NCBI GenBank assembly: GCA_913048545.1
Contig: CAJWWH010000011.1
Location: forward strand, 1 to 27,341
DNA: 27,341 nt
Reading direction: 5' to 3'
Source: an uncultured Opitutia bacterium
Lineage (GTDB): Bacteria > Verrucomicrobiota > Verrucomicrobiae > Opitutales > MB11C04
Shown in pieces: positions 17,396 through 25,351 of the stretch. Position 1 is the stretch's first letter. Each line of letters opens with the position of its first letter. Below the pieces are notes generated by a model. That model saw nothing but the letters and a program-made list of their open reading frames with translations. It made no database searches and was not told where the DNA came from. The position numbers were made by a program, and so were the translations under genes.

Positions 17396-19411
17396 TCAGG
17401 TGTTGTCCCAGTCCGGTTCAAGTTCGAGGAATAGGGTATGAATTCCCCGTTTTACAAAGAAGACAATCCGTTTACTTTTCCTTTGGATCCATTGATTCAT
17501 TTCCTTTTCAAAAAATTGAACCTCTCCCATGGTTTTCCCGTTTATTTGCAGAACCAAATCGCCCTGTCTCAATCCGGCAAGGGAAGCCCATCCTGCGGGT
17601 TCAACATTTTCCACGATTAAACCCGGTGCTTTTTCTTCAAGCCGTTGATTGACCCGATCCCCAAAGGATAGTTCCCGCACCGTGAATTCAAATGTCTCCT
17701 CTTTGTAATCGGGCAGTTCGTTTGCCGGATCGGGCCGTCTTTCCAGGGTTACGTTTAAGTCGAGTTGGTTTCCATTACGCAGGCCAGAAAAAAGTGCCAT
17801 TGAGCCGGGTTTGTATTCTTTAATCATATTACCGAACACCTCTGCATCTTCGGTCCGGTAAGCCTGAATGATCTGTCCGTCAATTCGGTAGAGCAGATCG
17901 CCCGCTTTCAGCCCGGCTTTTTCCGCCGGGGTTCGTGGATATACCTCGGCCAGACGGACGCCACGGGTGGTTTTGGGCAGATTAAGAGCTTCAGAAAGCT
18001 CGCGGGTCAACACCTGGCTCGCCACCCCCAGCCAAGGCTTCCAAGCTTGGACCGGTCGGTTTTCCTCCGCTTCCGGGCCGATTTTGATCACGGTTAATAA
18101 TTTGGCCATATCCCGTTCAAAACTCACCAGAGTGGGAACGGGTTCGTTTTTCCCTTCGGTAATCTTTTTGGAAATCTGCACCATTGTTTCAACCCCACTT
18201 ACTTTTTTTCCTCCGATCGATGTGACCACATCCCCGGGCAGCAGACCGGGTTTGGCACTGTCGGAAGGGCCGCCCCGTCTGACTGAGTGGATTTGGGCTC
18301 CCTCCTTGGAGGACCTTCGGGCCTCAAGAGAGGACATCAGGGTGAAATTCCGAATGGTGACTCCCCAGCTTTTTAAGTCCCGTTCCTTGGCAAATGCGGA
18401 CTCGCGCGCTCCGGTGGTTAATGTCCAGGTTCTTTTTTTATTTTGATGCAAACCGGAGATTTTAACCTTTTTTCCGATCTTCATTCCATAGGCAAATTGA
18501 TTAAAAATTGGCAGGTCCTCCTCGATACGGGCGGACACTTTTTTCCCTCCGTATACCCTGATGATATCCCCCGGTTTTAATCCGGCTTTATCCGCGGGTG
18601 AACCCTCGATTATTCCGGCGACCAATAACCCTTCCTCGCTCGGGTCAAGCACCGGTTGGCATTCCAACCCAGTCCAGCATCGGGCAATCATTCCCTTTTC
18701 CGCAAGTTCCTTAGACACCGACTGGGCAAGATTGGACGGGATCGCTCCGCCCAGACTACCGATTCCGACCTCATTAATGCCAATGATAAATCCCGCCTCA
18801 TCCACCAACGGTCCTCCGCTGTTTCCAGGGAAAATGATTGCATCGTGACCCAACCAGCGCACTAATTCCCCCACATTCTCTCCATCCAGTCGAAAAGAAC
18901 CCTTGTTTGGCGAGATCAGGGCAACATTTGATATTATTCCCCGGGTGACTGACTGGGAAAGCCCCGCCGGGCTGCCCATGGCAAAACAGACATCCCCCAC
19001 CTCGACCGCGTCCGAATCGCCAAAAGTTGCAACGGTCAGGGCCTTGCTCCCCTTGGCCCGGTCCTCCATTCTCAGGCGCAGAACCGCGAGATCAGTCATG
19101 GGGTCCGCTCCCAGCAAATCCGCCATCACTTCCTCCCCGTCGTGCAAGCGGCAGGTGATCCGGGTGGCTTTTCCGGCGACATGGTGGTTGGTGACCACCC
19201 GACCGTCTGCGGATACGATCACCCCACTTCCGGTGGCCCGCGATTTCATCATCCGTCCCCTCGATCCCTCTTCCGAAACCACTTCAATACGCACAATTGC
19301 GGGGTAGACATTTTCCACCGCTTCGGCAAGGGGCAGGGTGGAGACACCGATTTTTTCGGCATGAACAGTAAGTGAAAAGAGCAGGGCGGTAATTGGGTAG
19401 ATGAACTTCAT
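17396..19411 (-). CDS. HtrA/Deg-type serine protease with four PDZ domains
   Basis: The 671-residue product has a signal peptide (cleavage probably after residue 18, VHA) and a trypsin-like domain (about 30-240). Catalytic residues are H77 (NHHV), D107 (MTDLAVL) and S198 (GNSGGP). Four PDZ domains follow, each with a hydrophobic-x-G-D-(I/V/L) strand: about 250-335, 355-440, 470-555 and 590-665. Family members usually carry one or two PDZ domains, so this is a long version. HtrA proteases degrade or refold damaged envelope proteins in the periplasm. It is the first gene of a minus-strand operon with the pseudoprotease and the MORN lipoprotein, and is divergent from the AI-2E transporter. Third and fourth PDZ calls are by pattern only. 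It could equally be called a Deg-family protease; no finer symbol is justified. Confidence 0.93.
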   Translation of the reverse strand: MKFIYPITALLFSLTVHAEKIGVSTLPLAEAVENVYPAIVRIEVVSEEGSRGRMMKSRATGSGVIVSADGRVVTNHHVAGKATRITCRLHDGEEVMADLLGADPMTDLAVLRLRMEDRAKGSKALTVATFGDSDAVEVGDVCFAMGSPAGLSQSVTRGIISNVALISPNKGSFRLDGENVGELVRWLGHDAIIFPGNSGGPLVDEAGFIIGINEVGIGSLGGAIPSNLAQSVSKELAEKGMIARCWTGLECQPVLDPSEEGLLVAGIIEGSPADKAGLKPGDIIRVYGGKKVSARIEEDLPIFNQFAYGMKIGKKVKISGLHQNKKRTWTLTTGARESAFAKERDLKSWGVTIRNFTLMSSLEARRSSKEGAQIHSVRRGGPSDSAKPGLLPGDVVTSIGGKKVSGVETMVQISKKITEGKNEPVPTLVSFERDMAKLLTVIKIGPEAEENRPVQAWKPWLGVASQVLTRELSEALNLPKTTRGVRLAEVYPRTPAEKAGLKAGDLLYRIDGQIIQAYRTEDAEVFGNMIKEYKPGSMALFSGLRNGNQLDLNVTLERRPDPANELPDYKEETFEFTVRELSFGDRVNQRLEEKAPGLIVENVEPAGWASLAGLRQGDLVLQINGKTMGEVQFFEKEMNQWIQRKSKRIVFFVKRGIHTLFLELEPDWDNT

Positions 19412-19481
19412 GAAATATTAAATAAGGCGATGCCGAGGCCTACTTTCGTTTGACTACAACCTCGACAAATAACAATCAATA

Positions 19482-19499
19482 TCTATCCTTGGTGATAGA
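19482..19499. promoter_or_regulatory. Perfect inverted repeat in the divergent intergenic region
   Basis: TCTATC (19482-19487) and GATAGA (19494-19499) form a 6-bp dyad with a 6-base spacer in the 118-base gap between the divergent htrA-like gene and the transporter. It could be an operator for either promoter or a leader hairpin of the transporter mRNA. No clear -10/-35 pair was found beside it. Confidence 0.25.
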
Positions 19500-19529
19500 C
19501 TCAAGCAAGGAAACCAAAGGAAAAGAAAC

Positions 19530-20900
19530 ATGAACAATGACACCGGGACCCCGCAAATTCTATCTGAGAGGCAGAGGAAATTTCTTGGCTTTGTTGCCTG
19601 TTTCGCCGGTGCTTTGCTGTTGGGCTGTCTTTTCACTGCAGTCATTCTTATCCTTAACCGTGCATTCGATCTCTTTGGCGGGGTAATCTGGTCCCTCGCG
19701 ATTTCGGGGATGCTCGCCATCCTGCTCCGCCCCGTGGTTGGATTTTTTGAGGAAAAAGCCAGACTTGGCCGTTTTGCATCCATTCTTCTCCTTTATGCCC
19801 TGGTGATCACCACGGCCGGATCTGCCACCTGGTTTCTTGGTGGAAAAGTAATTTACCAGACCAAGGAATTTCTTGGCACCGCTGCAGATTGGCCCGAACG
19901 GCTTGAGAAAAAAGCCAAGAAGTCCTTACCACCAGAGACCTGGGAATCAATCTCCGGTCAGGTGGATGCGTTTAAGGAATACTGGAATGAAATTTTGGGT
20001 CAGGAAAAAAACCTTGTCGTCCTTCTGCCCGCTTCCGAGCAGGCGGTTTATGATACTTTGGATGTCGATCAACGGGAAACATTTCGTGCTCTTGATCCTG
20101 ACGAACGCTCCGCTTTCTTTACCATCATGGAAAAAGCTGAACAAATTATTTACCTGGAACGCAAAGCGACCGAGATTCGCAACCGGGCGATGGAAGCGAT
20201 GGAAAAACAGGGCGGTGAACTGGCGGAAAAATCAGCGGCCGTGATCAAGTCTGCATGGAGTGGACTGCTGGGATTCTTTGCCCAGATGACTTACCTCGCA
20301 GTCATTCCGATCTACCTCTTTTATTTCCTTGGGTCTAACCGTAACTTGATTGACGAACTTGAAAAGGAACTTGGTTTCCTTTCCGATTCCGTCAAGGAGG
20401 ATGTAGTTTTTCTGATTCGTGAATTTGTGGGTATTTTGGTCAGCTTTTTTCGGGGCCAACTTCTGATCGGTGTTCTGATGGGAGTGGGATATGCTATTGG
20501 TTTCAGCATTAGCGGACTGAAATTTGGGATTACCCTGGGGCTTCTTTTCGGACTGCTCAATATCGTTCCTTACCTCGGATCGATTGTGGGGATTGTCACC
20601 GCCCTGCTGGTCGCTTACCTACAACCCGCCGGGATCGCGGAGACCGGAGAATGGAGTGTCCTGATTGGTTGTGGTATTTCCTTTGCCGTGGTTCAGCTAA
20701 TTGAAAGCTATTATCTGACTCCTCGAATTATGGGTCAGCAAACCGGACTTCATCCAGTCGTGGTTATGGTCTCGATCTTTTTCTGGGGCACCGCATTGGG
20801 TGGAATCCTCGGGATGATCTTTGGTATACCCCTCACCGCCTTCATCATTATTGCCTGGCGTTTGCTTTGCAGGAAATACTTCCAGCAAAGCATTTCCTGA
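19530..20900 (+). CDS. AI-2E family transporter (permease)
   Basis: The 456-residue product is a polytopic membrane protein of the AI-2E transporter family (PF01594). It has helices near residues 14-70 and 84-108, a long helical soluble segment (about 110-230), then five or more C-terminal helices (about 235-450). The C-terminal part shows the family's L-x-x-G-x-L-N-x-x-P-Y-x-G-S (residues 343-356) and a YYLTPRIMGQ-x-x-x-L-x-P stretch. Members export diverse substrates, some being Na+/H+ antiporters, and few truly handle autoinducer-2, so the substrate is unknown. An AAAGGAAA ribosome binding site precedes the ATG at good spacing. It is divergent from the HtrA gene and has no close same-strand neighbour; the next gene is 210 bases downstream. 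The soluble insert is longer than usual. Confidence 0.92.
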   Translation: MNNDTGTPQILSERQRKFLGFVACFAGALLLGCLFTAVILILNRAFDLFGGVIWSLAISGMLAILLRPVVGFFEEKARLGRFASILLLYALVITTAGSATWFLGGKVIYQTKEFLGTAADWPERLEKKAKKSLPPETWESISGQVDAFKEYWNEILGQEKNLVVLLPASEQAVYDTLDVDQRETFRALDPDERSAFFTIMEKAEQIIYLERKATEIRNRAMEAMEKQGGELAEKSAAVIKSAWSGLLGFFAQMTYLAVIPIYLFYFLGSNRNLIDELEKELGFLSDSVKEDVVFLIREFVGILVSFFRGQLLIGVLMGVGYAIGFSISGLKFGITLGLLFGLLNIVPYLGSIVGIVTALLVAYLQPAGIAETGEWSVLIGCGISFAVVQLIESYYLTPRIMGQQTGLHPVVVMVSIFFWGTALGGILGMIFGIPLTAFIIIAWRLLCRKYFQQSIS

Positions 20901-21072
20901 ATTTTGCAAAGGATATGAGCATTCCGTTCTTCTATGTCTTGGTTTGATTGATGATAAGTTTCTGAAAAATACGATTAAATAATTTAAATATTTTTGAGAT
21001 CATGACGAATTAAAGGGTTCCCAAAGTTTCGTCAGCAGAGGAAACTCTCAAGAATACATCTTGCCAGTATTA

Positions 21073-21101
21073 TTGAGTTGGGGGTATAAAATACATAGTA
21101 T
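21073..21101 (+). promoter_or_regulatory. Possible promoter of the GH5 gene
   Basis: TTGAGT (21073-21078) and TAGTAT (21096-21101) are spaced by 17 bases, ending only 9 bases before the ATG at 21111. No Shine-Dalgarno sequence precedes that ATG, which would fit a nearly leaderless transcript. The match is weak and may be chance in an A+T-rich gap. Confidence 0.25.
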
Positions 21102-21110
21102 TTAGCTATT

Positions 21111-23969
21111 ATGCCCGCTTTTAAATATCTGTTTTTTAAGATTATATTACTCTCTTTGTGTCCGGTTGCCCAATCGATTGATTATTTGAACCGAGAGGCG
21201 GTTTCTGTCTCCGGAAATTGGAAGCAAAGTGGATGGTTTGGGTATTACCACGATGGTGGGTCGGGTTGGATTTATCATCAAAATCTGGGATGGGTTTATC
21301 CCAGTTCACCCGATGGGAACTCTTCATGGCTCTATCTGAACGGGATGGACTGGGCATGGACGAGATCGGATTTTTATCCATGGGCGTATTTTCAGAAATT
21401 AAAGGATTGGAGATATTATCATCCACATCGCGGGTTTTACGATGACGAGACAAAAATCTGGGAGATAAGAAATACTTTTTCCGCTCGGTTAGACGCAATT
21501 GATAATGAAACGGGAGACAATACTGGTGGACAGGAATCCAATTCCACTTCCGGGCAGAATGGTCAAACTGATTCGAATCAGAGCAGATTAATTTATTATT
21601 TCCTGAGTATTTCTTCGGGACCAGGGGGCTCGGTCACAGGAGGAGGTAGACACTTGGAAGGAAATTCCACGGGTATTTCCGCGTTCCCTGATACAGGTTA
21701 TCAATTTCTTAATTGGACAGGAGACATCGTGGCGGACAGTAACGCAACAAGCACCACTGTTATAATGGACCGAAATCGAAGTGTAACTGCGAATTTTGCG
21801 ATCGAGCAGCGAGTTCTCTCGGTAATCGCCGGTCCGGGAGGTTCGGCGACCGGTGGAAATAAATATGACTATGGAAGTTCGGCAACGGTGACCGCGATTG
21901 CAAATACGGGGTATCAATTTGAAAGTTGGACCGGTGAAGGACTGGCGGACAATAACGCATCAAGCACCACGGTTACGATGGACCGTAACCGGAGCGTGAC
22001 TGCAAATTTTTTCATTTTTCAACCGATAATGTCTTTGAGCGCTGGGGCAGGTGGTTCGGTCTCGGGTGGGGGCAGATACAGTTATGATGCGAATGTTACG
22101 GTGGAAGCGGTTCCGGACAGCGGGTTTCGCTTTTTGAACTGGAGCGGGGCAAGGGTGGCGAATTCAAGTTCGGCAACCACGATTATTAACCTCACTGCGG
22201 ATTCAAATTTAACAGCCACTTTTGAAGCACTTCCCGCTAATTCATCGGGCAAAGTTGAACCTTATGAAATGGTCAGGAGAATGGGGCGCGGGATCAATCT
22301 CGGGAACGTGCTGAGTGCCCCGGAGGAAGGAAGATGGGCTCCGGCAGCAACGGAGCAATACTTTATTGACCTTGCGGAAGCAAACTTCACCAATGTGCGT
22401 ATTCCCATGGATTTTTACGGGAGTCGGACAAATGGGGACACCTCGACTTATTCTGCCCTTGCGAATACATCGGGGGATTTCAATGGTTCGATGGATGACT
22501 TTGTGGTTTCCAGCACTTACCTCGATCGTATTGAGCAGGTCGTGACCTGGTCTCTTAATCGGGGGCTGATCACGGTGCTAGATTTACACGGTGGAGATTT
22601 GAAGACTGAATTCCTGCACACTTTCAATTCGACCAACAGTCATTACATTGAACCGACTTCAGCTAGGCGTGCGGCTGATATGATGAAGTTCAATTCGATC
22701 TGGCGGGCGATCGCGACCCGCTTCCGAGACTTCGCACCCGAGTTGATTTTCGAGATCGTAAATGAGCCATACTTTGAACTTTCCAGCACGGAAATGGATA
22801 TCCTGAACTCAGGGGTGATACCGGTGATCCGGGCGACCGGGGGGAATAATACCTATCGTAATCTGATCATTGTCGGCGGGGGGGAGAATTCCTACCTCGC
22901 TCCGCAGCAGATCAATCCGGCGATACTCGCCGGGGATGCAAATTTGATTGCGACCTTTCACTATTACGACCCCTTTAAGTTTACCAGTTCGCAACGCGAC
23001 CAGTATGACAATAACACTTGGGGCACGGCGGAGGAAATCCTCAGTGTGCAAACCCACTTCGACTCGGTGAAGACCTGGTCAGACTTACATGGGTTGCCAA
23101 TTTATCTAGGGGAATTTGGGGCGGATAATGCCAATGGATTTGACTACGGTTCGGGCACACTGAGAAAAATTAATTCCAATGCGAGCGGATATGCGGACGG
23201 TGGACCGGATGTCCAATCGCGCGTCCTTTACCACCGGCAGGTCGCACAGGAGGCGATCAACCGTGGATTTGCTTTTTCTACCTGGGATTCTGGTCCCACC
23301 TCTAACAAGACAATTCATAAGCGGAGCGATTCAAATCAGTCCTCAAATTTTGACTTTAATTCCTTTTCCGTGACCTCTTTTGAACCCCCTTCCGTTTCCG
23401 TCAGCACCAATTTGGATACCAGCACCTGGGTTGGCGAGATCAAATCGGCCATTCTTCAGGGGGGAAACTGGCCAGAATGTTACGGTCCGGAAGGCTTGGT
23501 TAAGAATCCGGGATTCGGATGTTCACCTTTTAACCAAGGCTGGTCTCTGAAACTCGTATCCAATTCCTCGGCTCAATTGACGATGGCAGGAGCAGCGAAT
23601 GCACGGACAGGGAATTCAGCGGCTAAAGTGATGGTCAGTTCGGATCTTGGGCATAACAAGGTAATGCTCGAAAACCGTGCCTATGTGAGTGATCTGAATG
23701 GAAAACGGGTCACAGTGGAGGTATGGGTCAAGTCCGCGGAGGCGGCTGAATTCCGTGTCCAATTAAAAGTGATTCCCAAGACGGGGGTGGAGTACGGTCA
23801 GAAATTTCCCTCCTCTGATGTCTTCACTACGGGAACCGAATATCAACGCTACATATTTCGCCATACTGTAGGGGGTGCGATCGAGTCGATTCAAGTAAAA
23901 GTTTTGATGGGAAATGCTCCGGCCATTTTCTACATTGACGATTTTTCCTTTTCAATTGATGACCTTTGA
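21111..23969 (+). CDS. Secreted multidomain GH5 glycoside hydrolase (endoglucanase-like)
   Basis: The 952-residue product has a signal peptide (about residues 1-22) and a Trp/Tyr/Gly-rich module (about 38-120) with repeated G-W-I-Y-H / G-W-V-Y / W-x-Y patterns. A Ser/Asn/Gly linker follows, then three divergent InlB B-type repeats (about 161-232, 233-303 and 304-374; each S-x-G-x-G-G-S-V-x-G-G and ending N-x-T-A-x-F). The GH5 catalytic domain (about 380-760) has the acid/base E552 in NEP and the nucleophile E668 in GEFG. A C-terminal beta-sandwich (about 790-952) with NPGF at its start and F-Y-I-D-D-F near its end looks like a CBM4/9-type carbohydrate-binding module. It should cleave beta-1,4-glucan or mannan outside the cell. 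The next gene, 55 bases away, is a DUF1080 protein, consistent with sugar use. Confidence 0.93.
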   Translation: MPAFKYLFFKIILLSLCPVAQSIDYLNREAVSVSGNWKQSGWFGYYHDGGSGWIYHQNLGWVYPSSPDGNSSWLYLNGMDWAWTRSDFYPWAYFQKLKDWRYYHPHRGFYDDETKIWEIRNTFSARLDAIDNETGDNTGGQESNSTSGQNGQTDSNQSRLIYYFLSISSGPGGSVTGGGRHLEGNSTGISAFPDTGYQFLNWTGDIVADSNATSTTVIMDRNRSVTANFAIEQRVLSVIAGPGGSATGGNKYDYGSSATVTAIANTGYQFESWTGEGLADNNASSTTVTMDRNRSVTANFFIFQPIMSLSAGAGGSVSGGGRYSYDANVTVEAVPDSGFRFLNWSGARVANSSSATTIINLTADSNLTATFEALPANSSGKVEPYEMVRRMGRGINLGNVLSAPEEGRWAPAATEQYFIDLAEANFTNVRIPMDFYGSRTNGDTSTYSALANTSGDFNGSMDDFVVSSTYLDRIEQVVTWSLNRGLITVLDLHGGDLKTEFLHTFNSTNSHYIEPTSARRAADMMKFNSIWRAIATRFRDFAPELIFEIVNEPYFELSSTEMDILNSGVIPVIRATGGNNTYRNLIIVGGGENSYLAPQQINPAILAGDANLIATFHYYDPFKFTSSQRDQYDNNTWGTAEEILSVQTHFDSVKTWSDLHGLPIYLGEFGADNANGFDYGSGTLRKINSNASGYADGGPDVQSRVLYHRQVAQEAINRGFAFSTWDSGPTSNKTIHKRSDSNQSSNFDFNSFSVTSFEPPSVSVSTNLDTSTWVGEIKSAILQGGNWPECYGPEGLVKNPGFGCSPFNQGWSLKLVSNSSAQLTMAGAANARTGNSAAKVMVSSDLGHNKVMLENRAYVSDLNGKRVTVEVWVKSAEAAEFRVQLKVIPKTGVEYGQKFPSSDVFTTGTEYQRYIFRHTVGGAIESIQVKVLMGNAPAIFYIDDFSFSIDDL

Positions 23970-23973
23970 GATT

Positions 23974-23993
23974 GATTGAGTTTTTCCTCAATC
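23974..23993 (+). terminator. Short hairpin after the GH5 gene
   Basis: GATTGAG (23974-23980) and CTCAATC (23987-23993) form a perfect 7-bp stem with a TTTTTC loop, 4 bases past the GH5 stop. No T-tract follows, so termination would be weak; it may separate GH5 and DUF1080 messages only partly. Confidence 0.35.
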
Positions 23994-24024
23994 CAATCCA
24001 CCTGATTCTATTTCATTTAATCTC

Positions 24025-24726
24025 ATGAGAAATTTGTTTGCATTGATATTCCTCCCGGTTCTCATTTGGGCAAAGCCGGGAACCCAGACTCTTTTTAATG
24101 GCAAAGACCTGTCCGGCTGGACAATGGATGTTCCGGCACACGATAAAAAACCGGATCTGCCTAAACCTTTCACGGTTCGGAAAGGTATGCTGGTCAGTCT
24201 TGGAAAGCCGGCCGGTCATCTTCTAACCGAGCAGGAATTTGCGGATTTTCGCTTGGTCGCGGAGTACCGGTTTGCAGGAAAACCGGGGAACTGCGGGATT
24301 CTGATCCATGCCTCCACCCTGCGAAACCTTTATAAGATGTATCCGCAATCAATCGAGGTACAGATGAACCACAAACATGCGGGAGATTTTTGGTGCATCG
24401 TGGAGAACATTGTGGTGCCCGATATGGTCAAGAGACGAGGCCCGGAAAAAAACTGGGGAATTACTGAGGGCAAAGCCCGCCGGATTCTGAACCTCACAGA
24501 CGGTTCGGAAAAACCGGTTGGGGAATGGAATCGTATGAAAATTGAATGTCTGGGGAATGAGGTGAAGGTCTGGATGAACGGGACTCTTGTGAATCACGGA
24601 TATTCCTGCAGTGCAGGGAAGGGAAAACTGGCCATTCAGGCGGAGGGCTCGGAAGTGGAATTCCGCAGGCTTGATTTGACACCGCTCGCAAAACGGGAGA
24701 TGCAACCAAGAGGGGAAAAGCAATGA
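24025..24726 (+). CDS. DUF1080 (3-keto-disaccharide hydrolase-like) secreted protein
   Basis: The 233-residue product has a short signal peptide (about residues 1-16, ending IWA). A single DUF1080 domain (PF06439, concanavalin-like fold) follows, with the typical opening TLFNGKDLSGW, a mid L-x-A-E-Y-R-F strand, GNCGILIHAS, and W-N-R-M-K-I-E-C near the end. Some family members hydrolyse 3-keto-glycosides made by oxidative sugar breakdown; many others are uncharacterised. The length is normal for the family. Its stop overlaps the next ATG (ATGA, 24723-24726), so it was co-translated with the PrsW-like gene. Planctomycetes and Verrucomicrobia carry many copies of this family. Confidence 0.9.
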   Translation: MRNLFALIFLPVLIWAKPGTQTLFNGKDLSGWTMDVPAHDKKPDLPKPFTVRKGMLVSLGKPAGHLLTEQEFADFRLVAEYRFAGKPGNCGILIHASTLRNLYKMYPQSIEVQMNHKHAGDFWCIVENIVVPDMVKRRGPEKNWGITEGKARRILNLTDGSEKPVGEWNRMKIECLGNEVKVWMNGTLVNHGYSCSAGKGKLAIQAEGSEVEFRRLDLTPLAKREMQPRGEKQ

Positions 24727-24839
24727 GCTTGATCAATCTTGGAATGGCCTTGGCTCCGGCGATTGCCATCGCCCTGTTTGTTTATTTCAAGGATAAATAT
24801 GAAAAGGAACCGGTTGGCGTATTGGTGACCTGCCCATAG
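24723..24839 (+). pseudogene. PrsW-like membrane protease, truncated at the composition junction
   Basis: The ATG overlaps the DUF1080 stop and begins a 38-codon frame. It reads as one hydrophobic helix followed by Y-F-K-D-K-Y-E-K-E-P, the hallmark N-terminus of PrsW-family (M82) intramembrane proteases, which are normally over 200 residues. The frame hits a TAG at 24837 exactly where the sequence turns A+T-rich and virus-like. The last residues (T-C-P) may already lie past the join. The catalytic EExxK and His motifs are absent, so this is a gene fragment whose remainder lies outside the contig. Confidence 0.75.
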
Positions 24840-24911
24840 TCTCTAGAAGCATCCCCGTTATTGATACCCCAGCAGGCTAGTGAGCCGTTGGTTCGAACCC
24901 CACAGGGAGTA
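24838..24911 (+). other. tRNA-like element at the junction (degenerate)
   Basis: A tRNA-like T-arm is present: GTTGG (24887-24891), loop TTCGAAC (24892-24898), CCCAC (24899-24903), with one mismatch. The following AGGGAGT (24904-24910) can pair with AGTCTCT (24838-24844), with one mismatch and one G-T pair, giving a 74-base tRNA-sized element. The interior does not fold into normal D and anticodon arms; only a GGCT-AGTG-AGCC hairpin (24874-24885) is clear. It could be a decayed tRNA, or the 3' half of a tRNA whose 5' half was lost at the join. No anticodon is assigned. Confidence 0.3.
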
Positions 24912-24955
24912 TTTAATCATTATAATATTCACTTATTATAATGATATAGGTAAGA

Positions 24956-25023
24956 TACAGCAATCAACACATCATTTCTGTCTTTTAAACTGAACGGATA
25001 GAGTTCAATTCTCTATGCTGTTG
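24956..25023 (+). tRNA. tRNA-Lys(UUU)-like gene, D-arm reduced; possibly a pseudo-tRNA
   Basis: TACAGCA (24956-24962) pairs with TGCTGTT (25016-25022) in six of seven positions. The T-arm is perfect: TAGAG, loop TTCAATT, CTCTA (24999-25015). Between them, TCTGT-CTTTTAA-ACTGA forms an anticodon arm with one mismatch and a seven-base loop reading anticodon TTT (Lys). Only 14 bases separate the acceptor and anticodon stems, too few for a normal D-arm, and the eukaryotic A box is missing. It is either a decayed tRNA-Lys or an unusual tRNA-like RNA. Confidence 0.4.
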
Positions 25024-25153
25024 GTTTCAGCGCCTGGTGGCCGTATAAACAACTACTTACCTGATTAATATATATTCATTTCACTATGGATATATATAAG
25101 TTTTAGATACCATACAGCAATACACTTCTCAAATTGCCTTTTATGCACTTATT

Positions 25154-25214
25154 CGGTCCCGATGGGATCGGCGTGTTGCGACCCAATCTTCGAGAATGGG
25201 CAACGTTTGGCACG
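25154..25214 (+). other. G+C-richer hairpin island, possible structured RNA
   Basis: In A+T-rich surroundings this segment has a 5-bp hairpin CCGAT-GGG-ATCGG (25159-25171). A second, interrupted stem follows: CGTG/CACG (25172-25175 with 25211-25214) outside, TTG/CAA (25176-25178 with 25201-25203), CCCA/TGGG (25182-25185 with 25197-25200), then TCT/AGA closing a TCG loop. No tRNA or known RNA family is recognised. Confidence 0.35.
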
Positions 25215-25249
25215 TTAAATACAATGGTATCTGTTTTTACAATTTTTTA

Positions 25250-25322
25250 GACCCTGTGGCCAAATGGACAAGGCGACTGCCTTCTAAGCAGTAGATTGTG
25301 GGTTCGATCCCCACCAGGGTTA
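25250..25322 (+). tRNA. tRNA-Arg (anticodon UCU), eukaryotic/viral type
   Basis: A complete cloverleaf can be drawn. Acceptor GACCCTG/CAGGGTT (one G-T pair), D-stem GCC/GGC with a loop AAATGGACAA, anticodon stem ACTGC/GCAGT with loop CTTCTAA (anticodon TCT), five-base variable loop, T-stem GTGGG/CCCAC with loop TTCGATC, discriminator A. There is no intron and no encoded CCA. The A-box-like TGGCCAAATGG and B-box GGTTCGATCCC match the internal promoter of eukaryotic tRNA genes, and a T6 run at 25329-25334 fits RNA polymerase III termination. tRNA-Arg genes reading AGA are often kept by A+T-rich large DNA viruses. Confidence 0.92.
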
Positions 25323-25351
25323 GTATCATTTTTTATTTTTATTTTATTTAT

